Origin: Anaerolineaceae bacterium | GTDB taxonomy: Bacteria; Chloroflexota; Anaerolineae; Anaerolineales; Anaerolineaceae | DNA: 64,000 nt | Reading direction: 5' to 3' | Assembly: GCA_017417055.1 (NCBI GenBank) | Contig: JAFPZX010000174.1 | Span: forward strand, 1 to 64,000 | Part shown: one piece after another, positions 8,121-16,336 of the stretch | Position numbering within the stretch: the stretch's first letter is position 1 | Layout: each line of letters begins with the position of its first letter | Notes under the pieces: generated by a model | Databases searched by the model: none | What the model saw: only the letters and a program-made list of their open reading frames with translations | Told to the model about the DNA's origin: nothing | Position numbers and translations under genes: made by a program

Positions 8121-9638
8121 AATCTGAATTGGGACGAATTGCGACTCCGCGTCGGCAGCATCGGAGAAGGAAGCGGACTGTGCCCGGCCTTCCCGCAGCC
8201 AGCTGCGCAGTTTTTCGATCTGTTCCCGCTGTGAAACCGAAAGCGGCACCTGGTGACGCAGCGCGTGCAGTATATCATCTGTGGTAAATTCCCGGGCCTG
8301 ATCATTGAACCCGATGTACATCGCGTCGATCACGGCCTGCTCAATTTCCGAACCGACAAACCCTCGGGAAGCTTTGGCGAGTTTATCCAGGTCAAACATT
8401 TCCGGGAGACGGGCACGTTTGAGAATGTGGACTTCAAAGATTTCCCGTCGTTCCTTTTCCGTCGGCAGGTCCAGAAAAAAGATCTCATCAAAACGGCCGC
8501 GGCGCAGCAGTTCAGGCGGCAGCGCCGTCACATCATTAGCTGTAGCCACCACAAAAACCGGAGCCGTTTTTTCCTGCATCCAGGTCAGAATATTCCCGAA
8601 AACCCGGGTGCTGGTTCCACTGTCCAGCCCGCCATGGGAAAGCGCCTTTTCCAGTTCATCGATCCATAAAATACAGGGAGCGATGATTTCGACAACGGAA
8701 AGTGCCCTGCGGACCCGTTCTTCCGACTCACCGACCAACGACCCGAAGAGCGCCCCCACATCCAGCCGGATCAGCGGCAGATGCCAGAGACGGCTGATCA
8801 TTTTGGCGGTCAGGGACTTCCCAGTTCCGGGGATCCCGATCAGCGCGATGCCTTTCGGCGCCGGAAGACCATATGCCCGGGCTTCACTGCTGAAGGCTTT
8901 TTCGCGCAGGTTCAGCCAGTGTTTGAGCTCCCCCAGCCCACCGACAGAATCCGGTGTTTCCGATGCTTCAGTAAACTCCAAAGCTTCGATATCCCGGATC
9001 AGCTGTTTTTTCTCACGCATCACAAAGTCGATATCCTCATCGCTCAGTTTTCCATCGGTGACGATCGCTTTGGCAAACACCCGCTGCGCCTGGGATGCTG
9101 TCAGTCCCAGCGCGGCCTGCAGCAGTTTTTCCTTTCCCGCGGGACTCAGGGTGATGCTGACGCCCGGGGTGAGCTTTAATTTATCCAGAACCGCTTCCAG
9201 CGTTTTGACGTTTGGCAGCGGATAGTCCATCACCACACATTCATTAACCAGTTCCGCGGGAATTTCAGCGGCCGGTGCTGTGATCAAAATTGATTTGCGT
9301 GTATATTTCAGACTTCTCGCCAGACTGCGCAGCCGGCGCTTCACGGCCGGATTATCCCAGCAGTCATGGAAATCATGAAGAATAAACAGCGCCGGCTCAT
9401 CCGCGTCAGCTTTGTCGATTTGTTCCAGGACGGAAAGCGGATCACGGCCGCCGGCGGGCGCAGCTTTTCCGACCAGAAGATGAAACCCTTCCGCCAGATC
9501 CCATCCGATACAATTCCGCCCGGTGTTCCGGCAAAGCGTTTTCAGATCCTCTGTGACTCGTTCCTCTTCGGCTGAAATCACCAGGATCAGCGTCGCTTTT
9601 CCGCGCAGGCTGAGGTCAATTTCCTGTATAAATTCCAT
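8094..9638 (-). CDS. Ycf46-like AAA+ ATPase
   Basis: Cytoplasmic AAA+ ATPase of 514 residues resembling plastid/cyanobacterial Ycf46. Residues 1-~230 form a degenerate N-terminal ATPase-like domain (KATLILVISAEEERV; LFILHDFHD). The active module follows: Walker A GIPGTGKS at 268-275, pore-loop region around 297-305, Walker B ILWIDE at 323-328, sensor 1 VVATAND, and an arginine finger in LLRRGRFDE at ~379. I trimmed the start to the ATG at 9636-9638, which has AAGGAT 7 bp upstream and begins 4 bp after the TPR gene; a longer frame would overlap that gene by 119 bp. The C-terminal VRSEE comes from a heptamer repeat. The next gene is the EcoRI cassette, then the DUF1257 gene, its usual partner. 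Confidence 0.92.
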   Translation of the reverse strand: MEFIQEIDLSLRGKATLILVISAEEERVTEDLKTLCRNTGRNCIGWDLAEGFHLLVGKAAPAGGRDPLSVLEQIDKADADEPALFILHDFHDCWDNPAVKRRLRSLARSLKYTRKSILITAPAAEIPAELVNECVVMDYPLPNVKTLEAVLDKLKLTPGVSITLSPAGKEKLLQAALGLTASQAQRVFAKAIVTDGKLSDEDIDFVMREKKQLIRDIEALEFTEASETPDSVGGLGELKHWLNLREKAFSSEARAYGLPAPKGIALIGIPGTGKSLTAKMISRLWHLPLIRLDVGALFGSLVGESEERVRRALSVVEIIAPCILWIDELEKALSHGGLDSGTSTRVFGNILTWMQEKTAPVFVVATANDVTALPPELLRRGRFDEIFFLDLPTEKERREIFEVHILKRARLPEMFDLDKLAKASRGFVGSEIEQAVIDAMYIGFNDQAREFTTDDILHALRHQVPLSVSQREQIEKLRSWLREGRAQSASFSDAADAESQFVPIQIELEVRSEE

Positions 9639-9642
9639 GGCT

Positions 9643-10968
9643 TTATCCTTCGCGTGAACTGTTTTCGATGATCGTTTCATCTTCTTCGGCTTTACCCTCC
9701 GAGTCACCATCCGGTGAAGGTGTATCCGTAGGTACGGTGACCAGGACGATATCAAAATCACCTTCCTTACAGACTTCCGTCATGTATTCCGCGTTCAAAA
9801 CCGCGGTTGCGTCATCCGGTACGCCCTGTGTGAGCAGACGGACCACTTCCGCGGCTTCCTGACACTGACCGGAGCGGGCAAGGATCAGCCCATACATATA
9901 ATACAACTCAGGAACGCGGTTGTCATAGGAAAGAGGAATGCCCTGGACCACAGCGCCATCCTGTCCGATCCCGCCCTGGATCGAGATGCGGAAGTAATCC
10001 AGCGCTTTGGCGTAGTCTCCGGAACGGTAATATTGCGTTCCCAGGTTCCAGTAGAATTGGGTTTCCGTCGGATCCAGTTCAATAGCGTCCTCGCCCTGCT
10101 GGATCGCTTTGGTGTATTCACCGTTGGAGGCATAAGTACGGGAAATATAGTACGGCGCCCAGGGATCATACGGGTTGAGCGTGGAAGCCCGTTCAAACGC
10201 GGTGATGGCTTCCGTATCCATCCCGTTCGCCCGGTAAGCACGACCCAGCGCCAGGTAAAGGTCCGCGATATTCGGATTGATGGCAATCGCGATCTGGAAT
10301 TCGGTGACCGCTTCTTCATAGTTACCCGTAATTTCCAGCAAAAAACCGCGGGCGCGATGGGATTCCATCAGCGTGTTGCCCAGGCTGATCGCCTGACGGG
10401 AGTTTTCCGTCGCCTGGGTCAGTGTATCCAGACGGTCTTCCCCGGCGTTGATTTGCTGCACCAGCACTTCCGTCTGGTAGGCATAGGCCAGTGCCAGGTT
10501 TGGATTCAGTTCCTTCGCCCGGTTGAATGCGGTCTGTGCATCCAGATAATTGCCCTGCATCCCGATTGCCCAGCCGCGTACCGCGTGAGCCTCCGCATTG
10601 TTGGGGTTGAGCAGAATCGCGTTTTCCGCATTGGTCAGGGCGTTCGCGTAATCACCGCTGAAAACCTGCAGTTTTGCAAGAGCTATATAGGTGTTGATGT
10701 TCTTCGGATCAGCATTGATGGCCTGCTGGTACATTTCAATCGCGCGGGAAATACGTCCTTCCGCGTATAGGCTTTCCGCCTGGTTCAGGTAGGCTTCCGG
10801 CGGCGTGGTGGGCGTAGGGGTAGGAATGAATAATGGGTCCGTGTTCGGGACAATATTAATGGCATAATACAAACCAACGCCAACCAGCGCCATCAGGATC
10901 AGGATCCGGATGGGACTGGAGCGCTTCCGCTTTGAACTGTAATTGTAAGATGATCCTTTTAAATACAT
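9643..10968 (-). CDS. Membrane-anchored TPR protein
   Basis: A 441-residue protein with a short basic N-terminus (SSKRKR), one membrane segment at ~21-41 (IRILILMALVGVGLYYAI), a proline/threonine-rich linker, and about eight tetratricopeptide repeats from residue ~58 to ~390 (consensus pieces A..AEGRISRAIEMYQQAINADP and AIAINPNIADLYLALGRAY). The tail after ~405 is acidic and disordered. The topology suggests a single-pass protein with repeats outside the membrane. TPRs mediate protein binding; the partner is unknown. It starts 8 bp after the Rrf2 regulator and ends 4 bp before the Ycf46-like ATPase, so it is co-transcribed with them. Confidence 0.9.
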   Translation of the reverse strand: MYLKGSSYNYSSKRKRSSPIRILILMALVGVGLYYAINIVPNTDPLFIPTPTPTTPPEAYLNQAESLYAEGRISRAIEMYQQAINADPKNINTYIALAKLQVFSGDYANALTNAENAILLNPNNAEAHAVRGWAIGMQGNYLDAQTAFNRAKELNPNLALAYAYQTEVLVQQINAGEDRLDTLTQATENSRQAISLGNTLMESHRARGFLLEITGNYEEAVTEFQIAIAINPNIADLYLALGRAYRANGMDTEAITAFERASTLNPYDPWAPYYISRTYASNGEYTKAIQQGEDAIELDPTETQFYWNLGTQYYRSGDYAKALDYFRISIQGGIGQDGAVVQGIPLSYDNRVPELYYMYGLILARSGQCQEAAEVVRLLTQGVPDDATAVLNAEYMTEVCKEGDFDIVLVTVPTDTPSPDGDSEGKAEEDETIIENSSREG

Positions 10969-10976
10969 ACTTCCAC

Positions 10977-11414
10977 TTATATGACGTAACTGTCGATATT
11001 GATATCCCGATGCTGGTCAACGATGTCCTGCAGCGTGATGCTGTCCAGATAATCATTGACGACTTTATTCAATCCCTTCCAGACGGGATATGTCGCGCAG
11101 ATCCCGCAGCGTTCACATTCAATTGGGTTCTGTTCCGCACACTCAACCGGCGCAAGAGAGCCTTCTGTGAGACGCAGAATTTCACCCACTGTGTATTTAT
11201 CCGGCGTCCGCGCCAGCATGTATCCACCCTGAGCGCCGCGGTTCACGCGCAGCATGTCGGTCTTGTTGAAGATCAGAATGATTTGTTCCAGATATTTTTT
11301 TGAAATTCCCTGACGGGTTGAAACTTCCTTCAGCGGAATAAACCCTTCATTCTGATGTTCGGCAAGATCGACCAGCATGCGCAGTGCGTATCGTCCCTTG
11401 GTAGATATTTTCAT
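10977..11414 (-). CDS. Rrf2-family transcriptional regulator
   Basis: DNA-binding regulator of 145 residues. It has the Rrf2 signature MKISTKGRYALRMLVDLA, the winged helix ending in GISKKYLEQIILIFNK and the wing RGAQGGYMLAR. Between residues ~92 and 108 lies a cysteine cluster (C-AEQNPIE-C-ER-C-GI-C) comparable to the three-cysteine Fe-S loop of IscR/NsrR/RsrR, so iron-sulfur or redox sensing is likely; CymR-type members lack it. There is no iscS/iscU nearby. As first gene of the run into the TPR/AAA/EcoRI/DUF1257/propeller/protease genes, it may autoregulate that operon through the palindrome at 11440-11450. Confidence 0.93.
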   Translation of the reverse strand: MKISTKGRYALRMLVDLAEHQNEGFIPLKEVSTRQGISKKYLEQIILIFNKTDMLRVNRGAQGGYMLARTPDKYTVGEILRLTEGSLAPVECAEQNPIECERCGICATYPVWKGLNKVVNDYLDSITLQDIVDQHRDINIDSYVI

Positions 11415-11439
11415 GGCTTCATCTCCATTCCGTTAATCA

Positions 11440-11450
11440 GATAGTCTATC
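11440..11450 (-). promoter_or_regulatory. Candidate Rrf2 operator/promoter
   Basis: The 58-bp gap before the Rrf2 gene holds an 11-bp palindrome (GATAG-A-CTATC on the minus strand) next to TATGAT, a possible -10 element, 25-40 bp from the start codon. Placement over a promoter is what an autorepressor needs. It is short and could be chance. Confidence 0.35.
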
Positions 11451-11472
11451 ATACTTTTGCGGGATTTGCACA

Positions 11473-12507
11473 TTACGAGGCATCTTCGATCAGAACCTGC
11501 ATAATCCCGCCGCAGACCATTCCGTCATTTTCCGCCACATCTCCGGTCATGTCGATCCTGTTCAGCAGATAACGGCCGGTGCCGATAAGCTTCACCGCTT
11601 TCCGAATCACAGCCGCTTCGCTGCAGCCGCCGCCGATGCTGCCCGTGGTTTTCCCCAGCGGAGAAACAGCCATCTTAGCTCCGGCGCCGCGGGGGGTGGA
11701 GCCTTTGGTTTCCAAAACGGTAACGATTGCTTTCGGCTCGGTGTTTTCCGCCAAATATGCCAGAACCGGGATCTCCACATCCGAATCATTGCAAAAGCGG
11801 CTCCCGCTTGCGTATTCCGGCAAACGGCGGTAGGAGATGATTTCCGCCATGATGGAAACCGCGATCTCATTCGGAGTGACCGCGCCGATGTTCAGCCCGA
11901 TCGGCGTACAGATATGGCTCAGCTTTTCCCGGTCAAAACCTTCTTCCGCAAGCAGCTCCAATAAGGCTTTTACCCGCCGTTTGGAGCCGATCATCCCGAG
12001 ATAAGCCGGCTGCGTTCCCGGCAGGATCGCCCGCAGGCAGTCCGCATCGCTGCGGTGGCCGCGGGTAATGACCACGACATAATCAAACGGCGTGACAGCA
12101 AAATTTTGAATCGCGTTTTCAAAACTGCCGCAGATCACGGTTTCTGCCATTGGGAAGCGCTGGTAATTGGCAAATTCCGGCCGGTCGTCAGCCACACAGA
12201 CCGTGAAACCGCATTTCGCGCCGATTTCACTGACGGGAAGCGCCACATGTCCGCCGCCCAGAATGATCAGGCGTTCCGGCGGCATGATGGGTTCCGTTAC
12301 GGTGATCACATCGCCTTCCGTTTCCACTGTAAGGCGTGTTGACAATCTGCCGCGGGAATCCGCTGTCGGTTCCGCTTTGACAAATTCACGGGTCACATTT
12401 TCTGCGATGCTGCCTTCGGTGCCGTGAAAAGTCGTTTTCAGTGCTGTCGGTTGATTCCTTTTTATCTGTTCAATGATTTTTCCGTAAACGTTCATGGTTT
12501 CTATCAT
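11473..12507 (-). CDS. XdhC/CoxI-family protein with reversed domain order
   Basis: A 344-residue homologue of XdhC, the factor that helps insert sulfurated molybdenum cofactor into xanthine dehydrogenase-type enzymes. Residues ~78-220 are the Rossmann XdhC_C domain (LIILGGGHVALPVSEIG; VVVITRGHRSDADCLR; YLGMIGSKRRVK). Residues ~250-340 are the XdhC_CoxI domain (VLETKGSTPRGAGAKMAV; GSIGGGCSEAAVI; CGGIMQVLIED). In canonical XdhC the CoxI part comes first, so this order looks permuted. No molybdenum hydroxylase gene is in the window. Two in-frame ATGs (12507, 12495) are possible; neither has a strong ribosome site. Confidence 0.88.
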   Translation of the reverse strand: MIETMNVYGKIIEQIKRNQPTALKTTFHGTEGSIAENVTREFVKAEPTADSRGRLSTRLTVETEGDVITVTEPIMPPERLIILGGGHVALPVSEIGAKCGFTVCVADDRPEFANYQRFPMAETVICGSFENAIQNFAVTPFDYVVVITRGHRSDADCLRAILPGTQPAYLGMIGSKRRVKALLELLAEEGFDREKLSHICTPIGLNIGAVTPNEIAVSIMAEIISYRRLPEYASGSRFCNDSDVEIPVLAYLAENTEPKAIVTVLETKGSTPRGAGAKMAVSPLGKTTGSIGGGCSEAAVIRKAVKLIGTGRYLLNRIDMTGDVAENDGMVCGGIMQVLIEDAS

Positions 12508-12516
12508 CTAAAAAAA

Positions 12517-12576
12517 GAACGGGGACGGTTTTGCGCGAAGCGCAGAACTGTCCTCCTGTTTTCATGGAAATTTACA
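12517..12576. repeat. Family D dispersed repeat
   Basis: Between dnaK and the XdhC-like gene lies GGGGACGGTTTTGCGC-GAA-GCGCAGAACTGTCCTCC followed by TTTTCATGGAAATT and TTAATTAATT. The GGACGGTTTTGCGC / GCGCAGAACTGTCC arms form an imperfect hairpin. Near-identical cores occur at 16227, 39629 and 63401. It may also end dnaK transcripts, though no U-tract follows. Confidence 0.7.
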
Positions 12577-14352
12577 TTAATTAATTCCTGCTGCGGAACG
12601 GATATTCGCAGAGGAGTCTTCCAGCCGCTGCATGGCGCCGCGAAGCTCAGCCAGTTCCGATTCCGTCATCTTTTCCGGTTTGTACTTTGTTGCCAGTTTG
12701 CGGAGCTCATCCAGGTCGGACTTTACCCGCTTTTTCTCGTCTTTGTCAAAATCTTTCGGTGCGTTGTGCATGGCATTGTCCACTTTCGCGATCAATGCTC
12801 CGGCTTCCTGCAGCACCGTCATCGTATCCCTGCGGAACTGATCCTGAGAAGCGTACATTTCCGCGTCATGGATGGCGGCATTGATCTCCGCGTCGGACAT
12901 GCGGTCATTGGCTGTGATGGTGATGGACTGCTGTTTTCCTGTGTCCAGATCCTTTGCGGAAACAGTCAGGATGCCGTTTGCGTCAATATCAAAGGTGACT
13001 TCGATCTGCGGCACACCTGCCGGGGCTCGTTTGATCCCGTTCAATCGGAACTTCCCGATGGTCTTGTTGTCCGCTGCCATCGGCCGCTCGCCCTGCAATA
13101 CGTGAATATCCACGGAGCTTTGGAATGGGGCGACGGTGGAAAACACCTGGGAATAATGGATCGGCAGCGTGGAGTTGCGTTCCACCAGCCGGGTCGCGAC
13201 ACCGCCGACGGTTTCAATGGAAAGGCTCAGCGGTGTAACGTCCAGGAGTAAAATCCCGCCGGTCGTCCCGGCCAGTTCCATTTTCCCACCGGAAAGGGTA
13301 TCACCCTGAATCGCGGCACCCTGCGCCACACATTCATCCGGGTTGATGTTTTTGGATGGGATGATCCCGGTCATCATGCGGACTTTATCCTGTACCGCGG
13401 GGATGCGCGTGGAACCGCCCACCAGCAGGACCTTACCCAGTTCGGAGGGAGCGATGCCTGCGTCATCCAGCGCGTTCTGCACCGGGACAGCCGTCCGTTC
13501 AATCAGGTCATGGATCAGCTCTTCGAATTTCGCCCGGGAAAGGCTCGTTTCATAATGGATCATCTGCCCGCGGTGTTCGGCGAGATAAGGCAGATTGATG
13601 GACGTCGTCACAGCCGATGAAAGCTCTTTTTTCGCCTGTTCGGCTGCTTCCTTGATACGCTGGATCGCAGTCAGGTTTTTGCTGATATCCGCGCCAAAAC
13701 GGTTCTTGATGTCGTCCAGGATGTATTTCATAATGCGGGCATCGAAGTCATCTCCGCCCAAGTGATTGTCGCCGTTGGTCGCCAGCACTTCGATCACGCC
13801 GTCGCCGATTTCGATGATCGAGACGTCAAACGTGCCGCCGCCGAGGTCGTACACCATGATCTTTTGTGCGGCGCCGTTGTCCAGACCGTAAGCCAAAGCG
13901 GCACTGGTCGGTTCGTTGATAATACGTTTTACATTAAATCCTGCAATTTTTCCAGCATCTTTGGTTGCCTGACGCTGGATATCATTGAAATAAGCGGGGA
14001 CTGTGATGACCGCGTCGGTGACCGGTTCACCCAGATAGGCCTCCGCATCCTGACGCAGTTTGCGCAGGATCATCGCGCTGATCTCCTGCGCGGAAAAGTT
14101 TTTCCCGTCAATATTGATGTGCCAGTTCGTGCCCATCTGCCGCTTTACCGAGGTGACAGTCCGTTCCGAATTGACTGCCGCCTGCCGCGCTGCGCTGACG
14201 CCGACCAGACGTTCTCCGTCTTTGGTAAAAGCCACGATGGAGGGAGTAGTGCGTGTTCCTTTATCGTTCGGGATGATGATCGGCCGTCCGTTTTCTACGA
14301 CGGACATGCACGAGTTCGTTGTTCCAAGATCAATGCCTATTGTTTTTCCCAT
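12577..14352 (-). CDS. dnaK: Hsp70 chaperone DnaK
   Basis: ATP-driven protein-folding chaperone, 591 residues, slightly shorter than typical DnaK (610-640). The nucleotide-binding domain shows [10 protein letters not shown] at 6-15, the [12 protein letters not shown] phosphate loop and [12 protein letters not shown]. The linker [10 protein letters not shown] leads to the substrate domain, followed by a helical lid that stops after IRSAAGIN without the usual glycine/glutamine-rich tail. It lies directly downstream of a J-domain protein (97 bp gap), so the pair is likely co-expressed. grpE and canonical dnaJ are absent here, and I see no CIRCE element, so this may be a second, specialised DnaK. 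Confidence 0.97.
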   Translation of the reverse strand: MGKTIGIDLGTTNSCMSVVENGRPIIIPNDKGTRTTPSIVAFTKDGERLVGVSAARQAAVNSERTVTSVKRQMGTNWHINIDGKNFSAQEISAMILRKLRQDAEAYLGEPVTDAVITVPAYFNDIQRQATKDAGKIAGFNVKRIINEPTSAALAYGLDNGAAQKIMVYDLGGGTFDVSIIEIGDGVIEVLATNGDNHLGGDDFDARIMKYILDDIKNRFGADISKNLTAIQRIKEAAEQAKKELSSAVTTSINLPYLAEHRGQMIHYETSLSRAKFEELIHDLIERTAVPVQNALDDAGIAPSELGKVLLVGGSTRIPAVQDKVRMMTGIIPSKNINPDECVAQGAAIQGDTLSGGKMELAGTTGGILLLDVTPLSLSIETVGGVATRLVERNSTLPIHYSQVFSTVAPFQSSVDIHVLQGERPMAADNKTIGKFRLNGIKRAPAGVPQIEVTFDIDANGILTVSAKDLDTGKQQSITITANDRMSDAEINAAIHDAEMYASQDQFRRDTMTVLQEAGALIAKVDNAMHNAPKDFDKDEKKRVKSDLDELRKLATKYKPEKMTESELAELRGAMQRLEDSSANIRSAAGIN

Positions 14353-14389
14353 GAGTGTTCGTGTTCCTTTCTTGTTTCAGCAGTCAACC

Positions 14390-14418
14390 GGGGACTGTCC
14401 CTTCAAGGGACTGTCCCC
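14390..14418. repeat. GGGGACTGTCCC hairpin between J-protein and dnaK genes
   Basis: GGGGACTGTCCCTT and CAAGGGACTGTCCCC form a near-palindrome with a small mismatch in the ACTGT step. It lies in the 97-bp gap between the two genes and resembles the ends of family D repeats. An mRNA-processing or attenuation role is possible but untested. Confidence 0.5.
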
Positions 14419-14449
14419 ATTATTGGAAAGTTATTCGTACCGGTTTTCC

Positions 14450-15301
14450 CTAAAAGTAAAATCCAAAGCCCAGGAAGAGCCGCAGGATCATGAAGATAAA
14501 CTGGATAACGATGTAGCTGATGAAAATCTTACTCACAATTCCCAGAACACTGCGGCCGCCGCTGTCGCCTCTGCCGCTGGTGTAAGTGTACGTCCGGTAG
14601 GGACTGGAGCTGGAACGGTTACGGTACTGGCGCAGCAGGCTGTGATAGAGCTGATTATTGGGATCCAGCTGCACTGCGCGCTGCATCATATCCACATCCC
14701 GCGGGGAATTTCCCATGCCATGATTGGCCATTGCGCTGAGATAATACCAGCGGGCATTGCGTCCGGTGGAAGGGATTTTTGTCAGGATCACGATCGCTTC
14801 GCGGTAATTTCCGGCGTTAATATAACTGATGGCATTCCGAATTTCTGCCGAATCTCCCGCTTCAGGCTGCGGTTTGCTGCTGGCAGTTGTACTTTGATAC
14901 GGGCTGGCGCCGCCAAAGAAAATGTCTTCCCAGTTGAAAAAGTCTCCTGTCCAGCCGTAATCACCTTCGTATGTGGTACGGCGGTATTGACCGCTGCCGG
15001 ATTGTCCCGCGCTTCCGTAAGGGCTGCCATAAGAACCGCTGTACGATCCTCCGTAAGAAGAGCTTCCGGCAGAAGACGTGTTGGAATAGGCACTCTGCCG
15101 TGCACGCTGTGCGGCATATTTGTCCGGATTCATCAGCATGTCATAAGCGGTGTTGACATCGTTCATCTTCTGATTGGCCTGCGGATCGTCCGGATGGAGA
15201 TCCGGATGGTACAGCTTGGCCATCTTTCGATATGCTTTTTTGATTTCGTCTTGTGTCGCGTCCCGGGGAACCCCAAGGACTTTATATGGATCGTCTATCA
15301 T
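14450..15301 (-). CDS. Membrane-anchored J-domain co-chaperone
   Basis: J-domain protein of 283 residues that should stimulate the ATPase of the DnaK encoded just downstream. The J domain covers ~4-68 (DPYKVLGVPRDATQDEIKKAY; HPD motif at 32-34). A Ser/Gly/Tyr-rich linker of about 70 residues follows, then a small helical TPR-like segment (~150-220; ISYINAGNYREAIVIL), a serine/arginine stretch and a C-terminal membrane segment (~258-280). There is no cysteine-rich zinc finger or DnaJ C-terminal domain, so it is not canonical dnaJ. The J domain should face the cytoplasm and recruit Hsp70 to the membrane. The ATG has GGAAAGAAG in front. Confidence 0.93.
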   Translation of the reverse strand: MIDDPYKVLGVPRDATQDEIKKAYRKMAKLYHPDLHPDDPQANQKMNDVNTAYDMLMNPDKYAAQRARQSAYSNTSSAGSSSYGGSYSGSYGSPYGSAGQSGSGQYRRTTYEGDYGWTGDFFNWEDIFFGGASPYQSTTASSKPQPEAGDSAEIRNAISYINAGNYREAIVILTKIPSTGRNARWYYLSAMANHGMGNSPRDVDMMQRAVQLDPNNQLYHSLLRQYRNRSSSSPYRTYTYTSGRGDSGGRSVLGIVSKIFISYIVIQFIFMILRLFLGFGFYF

Positions 15302-15364
15302 CTTCTTTCCATGTACTCCGGCCTGCCTTCAACGGGAAAGACCGGTTTCCGTTCGATACTTTTC

Positions 15365-15460
15365 TGTATTCAGATGGAGCACACGGGGATTGGCATCTTG
15401 TGCCGCGAAGACGACACAAGTGTGCCTGTCCTCATGTGCGTCACTAAAGTTCTGAACAGT
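15365..15460. repeat. Family A dispersed hairpin element
   Basis: Imperfect palindrome centred on TTGTGCCGCGAAGACGACACAA, flanked by GGAGCACACGGGGATTGGCA on the left and TGCCTGTCCTCATGTGCG on the right. Its edges read CTGTATTCAGATGG and GTTCTGAACAG, like the inverted ends of the copy at 32047. With the B and C copies at 15589 and 15726 it fills the 490-bp gap between the J-protein and the zinc-ribbon gene; I see no gene there. Confidence 0.65.
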
Positions 15461-15588
15461 TATATTTTAACTATACACGCGAAAAACGCATGTTTATAAA
15501 CTCTAATTTATTTTTAACAATTTTTAGACGAACCTTTGCTACAATTATTACAATGAATGCTGATAATTCGATATTATTCACCGGATGA

Positions 15589-15694
15589 GGGGTCGAACCT
15601 TTAGGTTCGTCCCCGCCGCCTTGGACCGGGATGCGCAAAACAACAGGATCATCCGTCGGTAAGATGATGGGGAAGGACCTGAAGGTCCGACCCC
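15589..15694. repeat. Family B dispersed repeat, copy 1
   Basis: A 106-bp unit bounded by two palindromes: GGGGTCGAACCT-TT-AGGTTCGTCCCC (15589-15614) and GGGGAAGGACCTGAAGGTCCGACCCC (15669-15694), with CGCCTTGGACCGGGAT in the middle. An inverted copy lies at 21301-21405, alike at roughly four bases in five. No start codon or coding bias suggests a protein. Confidence 0.75.
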
Positions 15695-15725
15695 GCTGGT
15701 TGGCGCGTGAATTGTAATGATAATT

Positions 15726-15768
15726 CTGTCTTGAGTCAACAGGATCTGTTTTCGTTGGCTCAGACAGC
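15726..15768. repeat. Family C hairpin, short copy
   Basis: CTGTCTTGAGTCAACAGGATC followed by TGTTTTCGTTGGCTCAGACAG forms an almost perfect hairpin, an abbreviated version of the TGAGTCAAC...GTTGACTCA repeats at 33711, 37536 and 44798. It sits 24 bp upstream of the zinc-ribbon membrane protein start. Confidence 0.6.
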
Positions 15769-15791
15769 ACAGACACTAACGGAGTTGAACG

Positions 15792-16208
15792 ATGAAAAAT
15801 TTATGGGAAAATATCAAAAATAAAATCGCTTACTGGATGCTGGGTCGTTACGGCGCTGATGAACTGTCAAACGCGATCTTCATTGCTTTCCTCGTGCTAT
15901 GGGTCCTTTCGCTGATCACAAAGAGCCGCGTGTTTTATTACATCGGGATCGCGCTGCTGATTTATTCTTTATTCAGAATTTTTTCACGGGATCATTACAA
16001 GCGTTCTCAGGAACGGCTGTGGTTTTTGAAGCAGGTCGAAAAAATCAAAAAACTGCCCGGACAGCTGAAAATGCGCTGGGACCAGCGGAAGACCCACAAA
16101 TTCTACCGCTGCAAACAATGCGGCGTCACCATCCGTGTTCCCAAAGGCAAAGGTCAGATCGAAATCACCTGCCCGAAGTGCGGCAATAAATTCATCGAAC
16201 GGACATAA
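15792..16208 (+). CDS. Two-TM membrane protein with C-terminal zinc ribbon
   Basis: A 138-residue protein. Two closely spaced hydrophobic segments (~26-43 and ~47-62: AIFIAFLVLWVLSLIT, FYYIGIALLIYSLF) form a hairpin. A basic helical stretch follows, and the C-terminal 30 residues hold CKQC...CPKC, a zinc ribbon, probably cytoplasmic. I do not know a function; similar small zinc-ribbon membrane proteins occur widely in anaerobes. It is the first plus-strand gene here and is monocistronic, with family D repeat DNA after it. Confidence 0.82.
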   Translation: MKNLWENIKNKIAYWMLGRYGADELSNAIFIAFLVLWVLSLITKSRVFYYIGIALLIYSLFRIFSRDHYKRSQERLWFLKQVEKIKKLPGQLKMRWDQRKTHKFYRCKQCGVTIRVPKGKGQIEITCPKCGNKFIERT

Positions 16209-16226
16209 CTGTGAAAGATGTACATA

Positions 16227-16297
16227 GGGGACGGTTTTGCGCGAAGCGCAGGACTGTCCTTTCATTTTCACGGGAATTATTCAGTGTTTTCATAAGA
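16227..16297. repeat. Family D dispersed repeat
   Basis: Contains GGGGACGGTTTTGCGCGAAG and CGCAGGACTGTCCTTTC, then TTTTCACGGGAATTATTCAGTGTTTTC, matching the arrangement at 63401-63462. The right end (CAGTGTTTTCATAAG) runs into the promoter region of the DUF3990 gene and may contribute its -35 element. Confidence 0.7.
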
Positions 16298-16318
16298 TTC
16301 CTTTCCTGATGGTATAAT
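16289..16318 (+). promoter_or_regulatory. Promoter candidate for the DUF3990 gene
   Basis: A perfect TATAAT at 16313-16318 lies 18 bp before the ATG, with TTCATA (16289-16294) 18 bp further upstream as a weak -35. The expected transcript would have a leader of about 12 bases containing GGAG. Confidence 0.45.
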
Positions 16319-16336
16319 CTCACTGGAGTTAATAAA

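Noticed and set aside
8305-9225. Plus-strand frame of 306 codons opposite the AAA ATPase gene
   Set aside because: Ser/Arg-rich low-complexity translation of the reverse strand of a clear ATPase gene.
9639-9761. Longer N-terminus for the AAA ATPase
   Set aside because: It overlaps the TPR gene by 119 bp, and the ATG at 9638 has a well-placed AAGGAT and starts the Ycf46-like sequence.
12577-15301. CIRCE/HrcA control of the dnaK locus
   Set aside because: No TTAGCACTC-N9-GAGTGCTAA palindrome could be found upstream of either chaperone gene.
15471-15776. Minus-strand frame of 101 codons, similar in translation to a frame at 21098-21439
   Set aside because: The similarity comes from the shared family B repeat, which has no coding signals and is palindromic.
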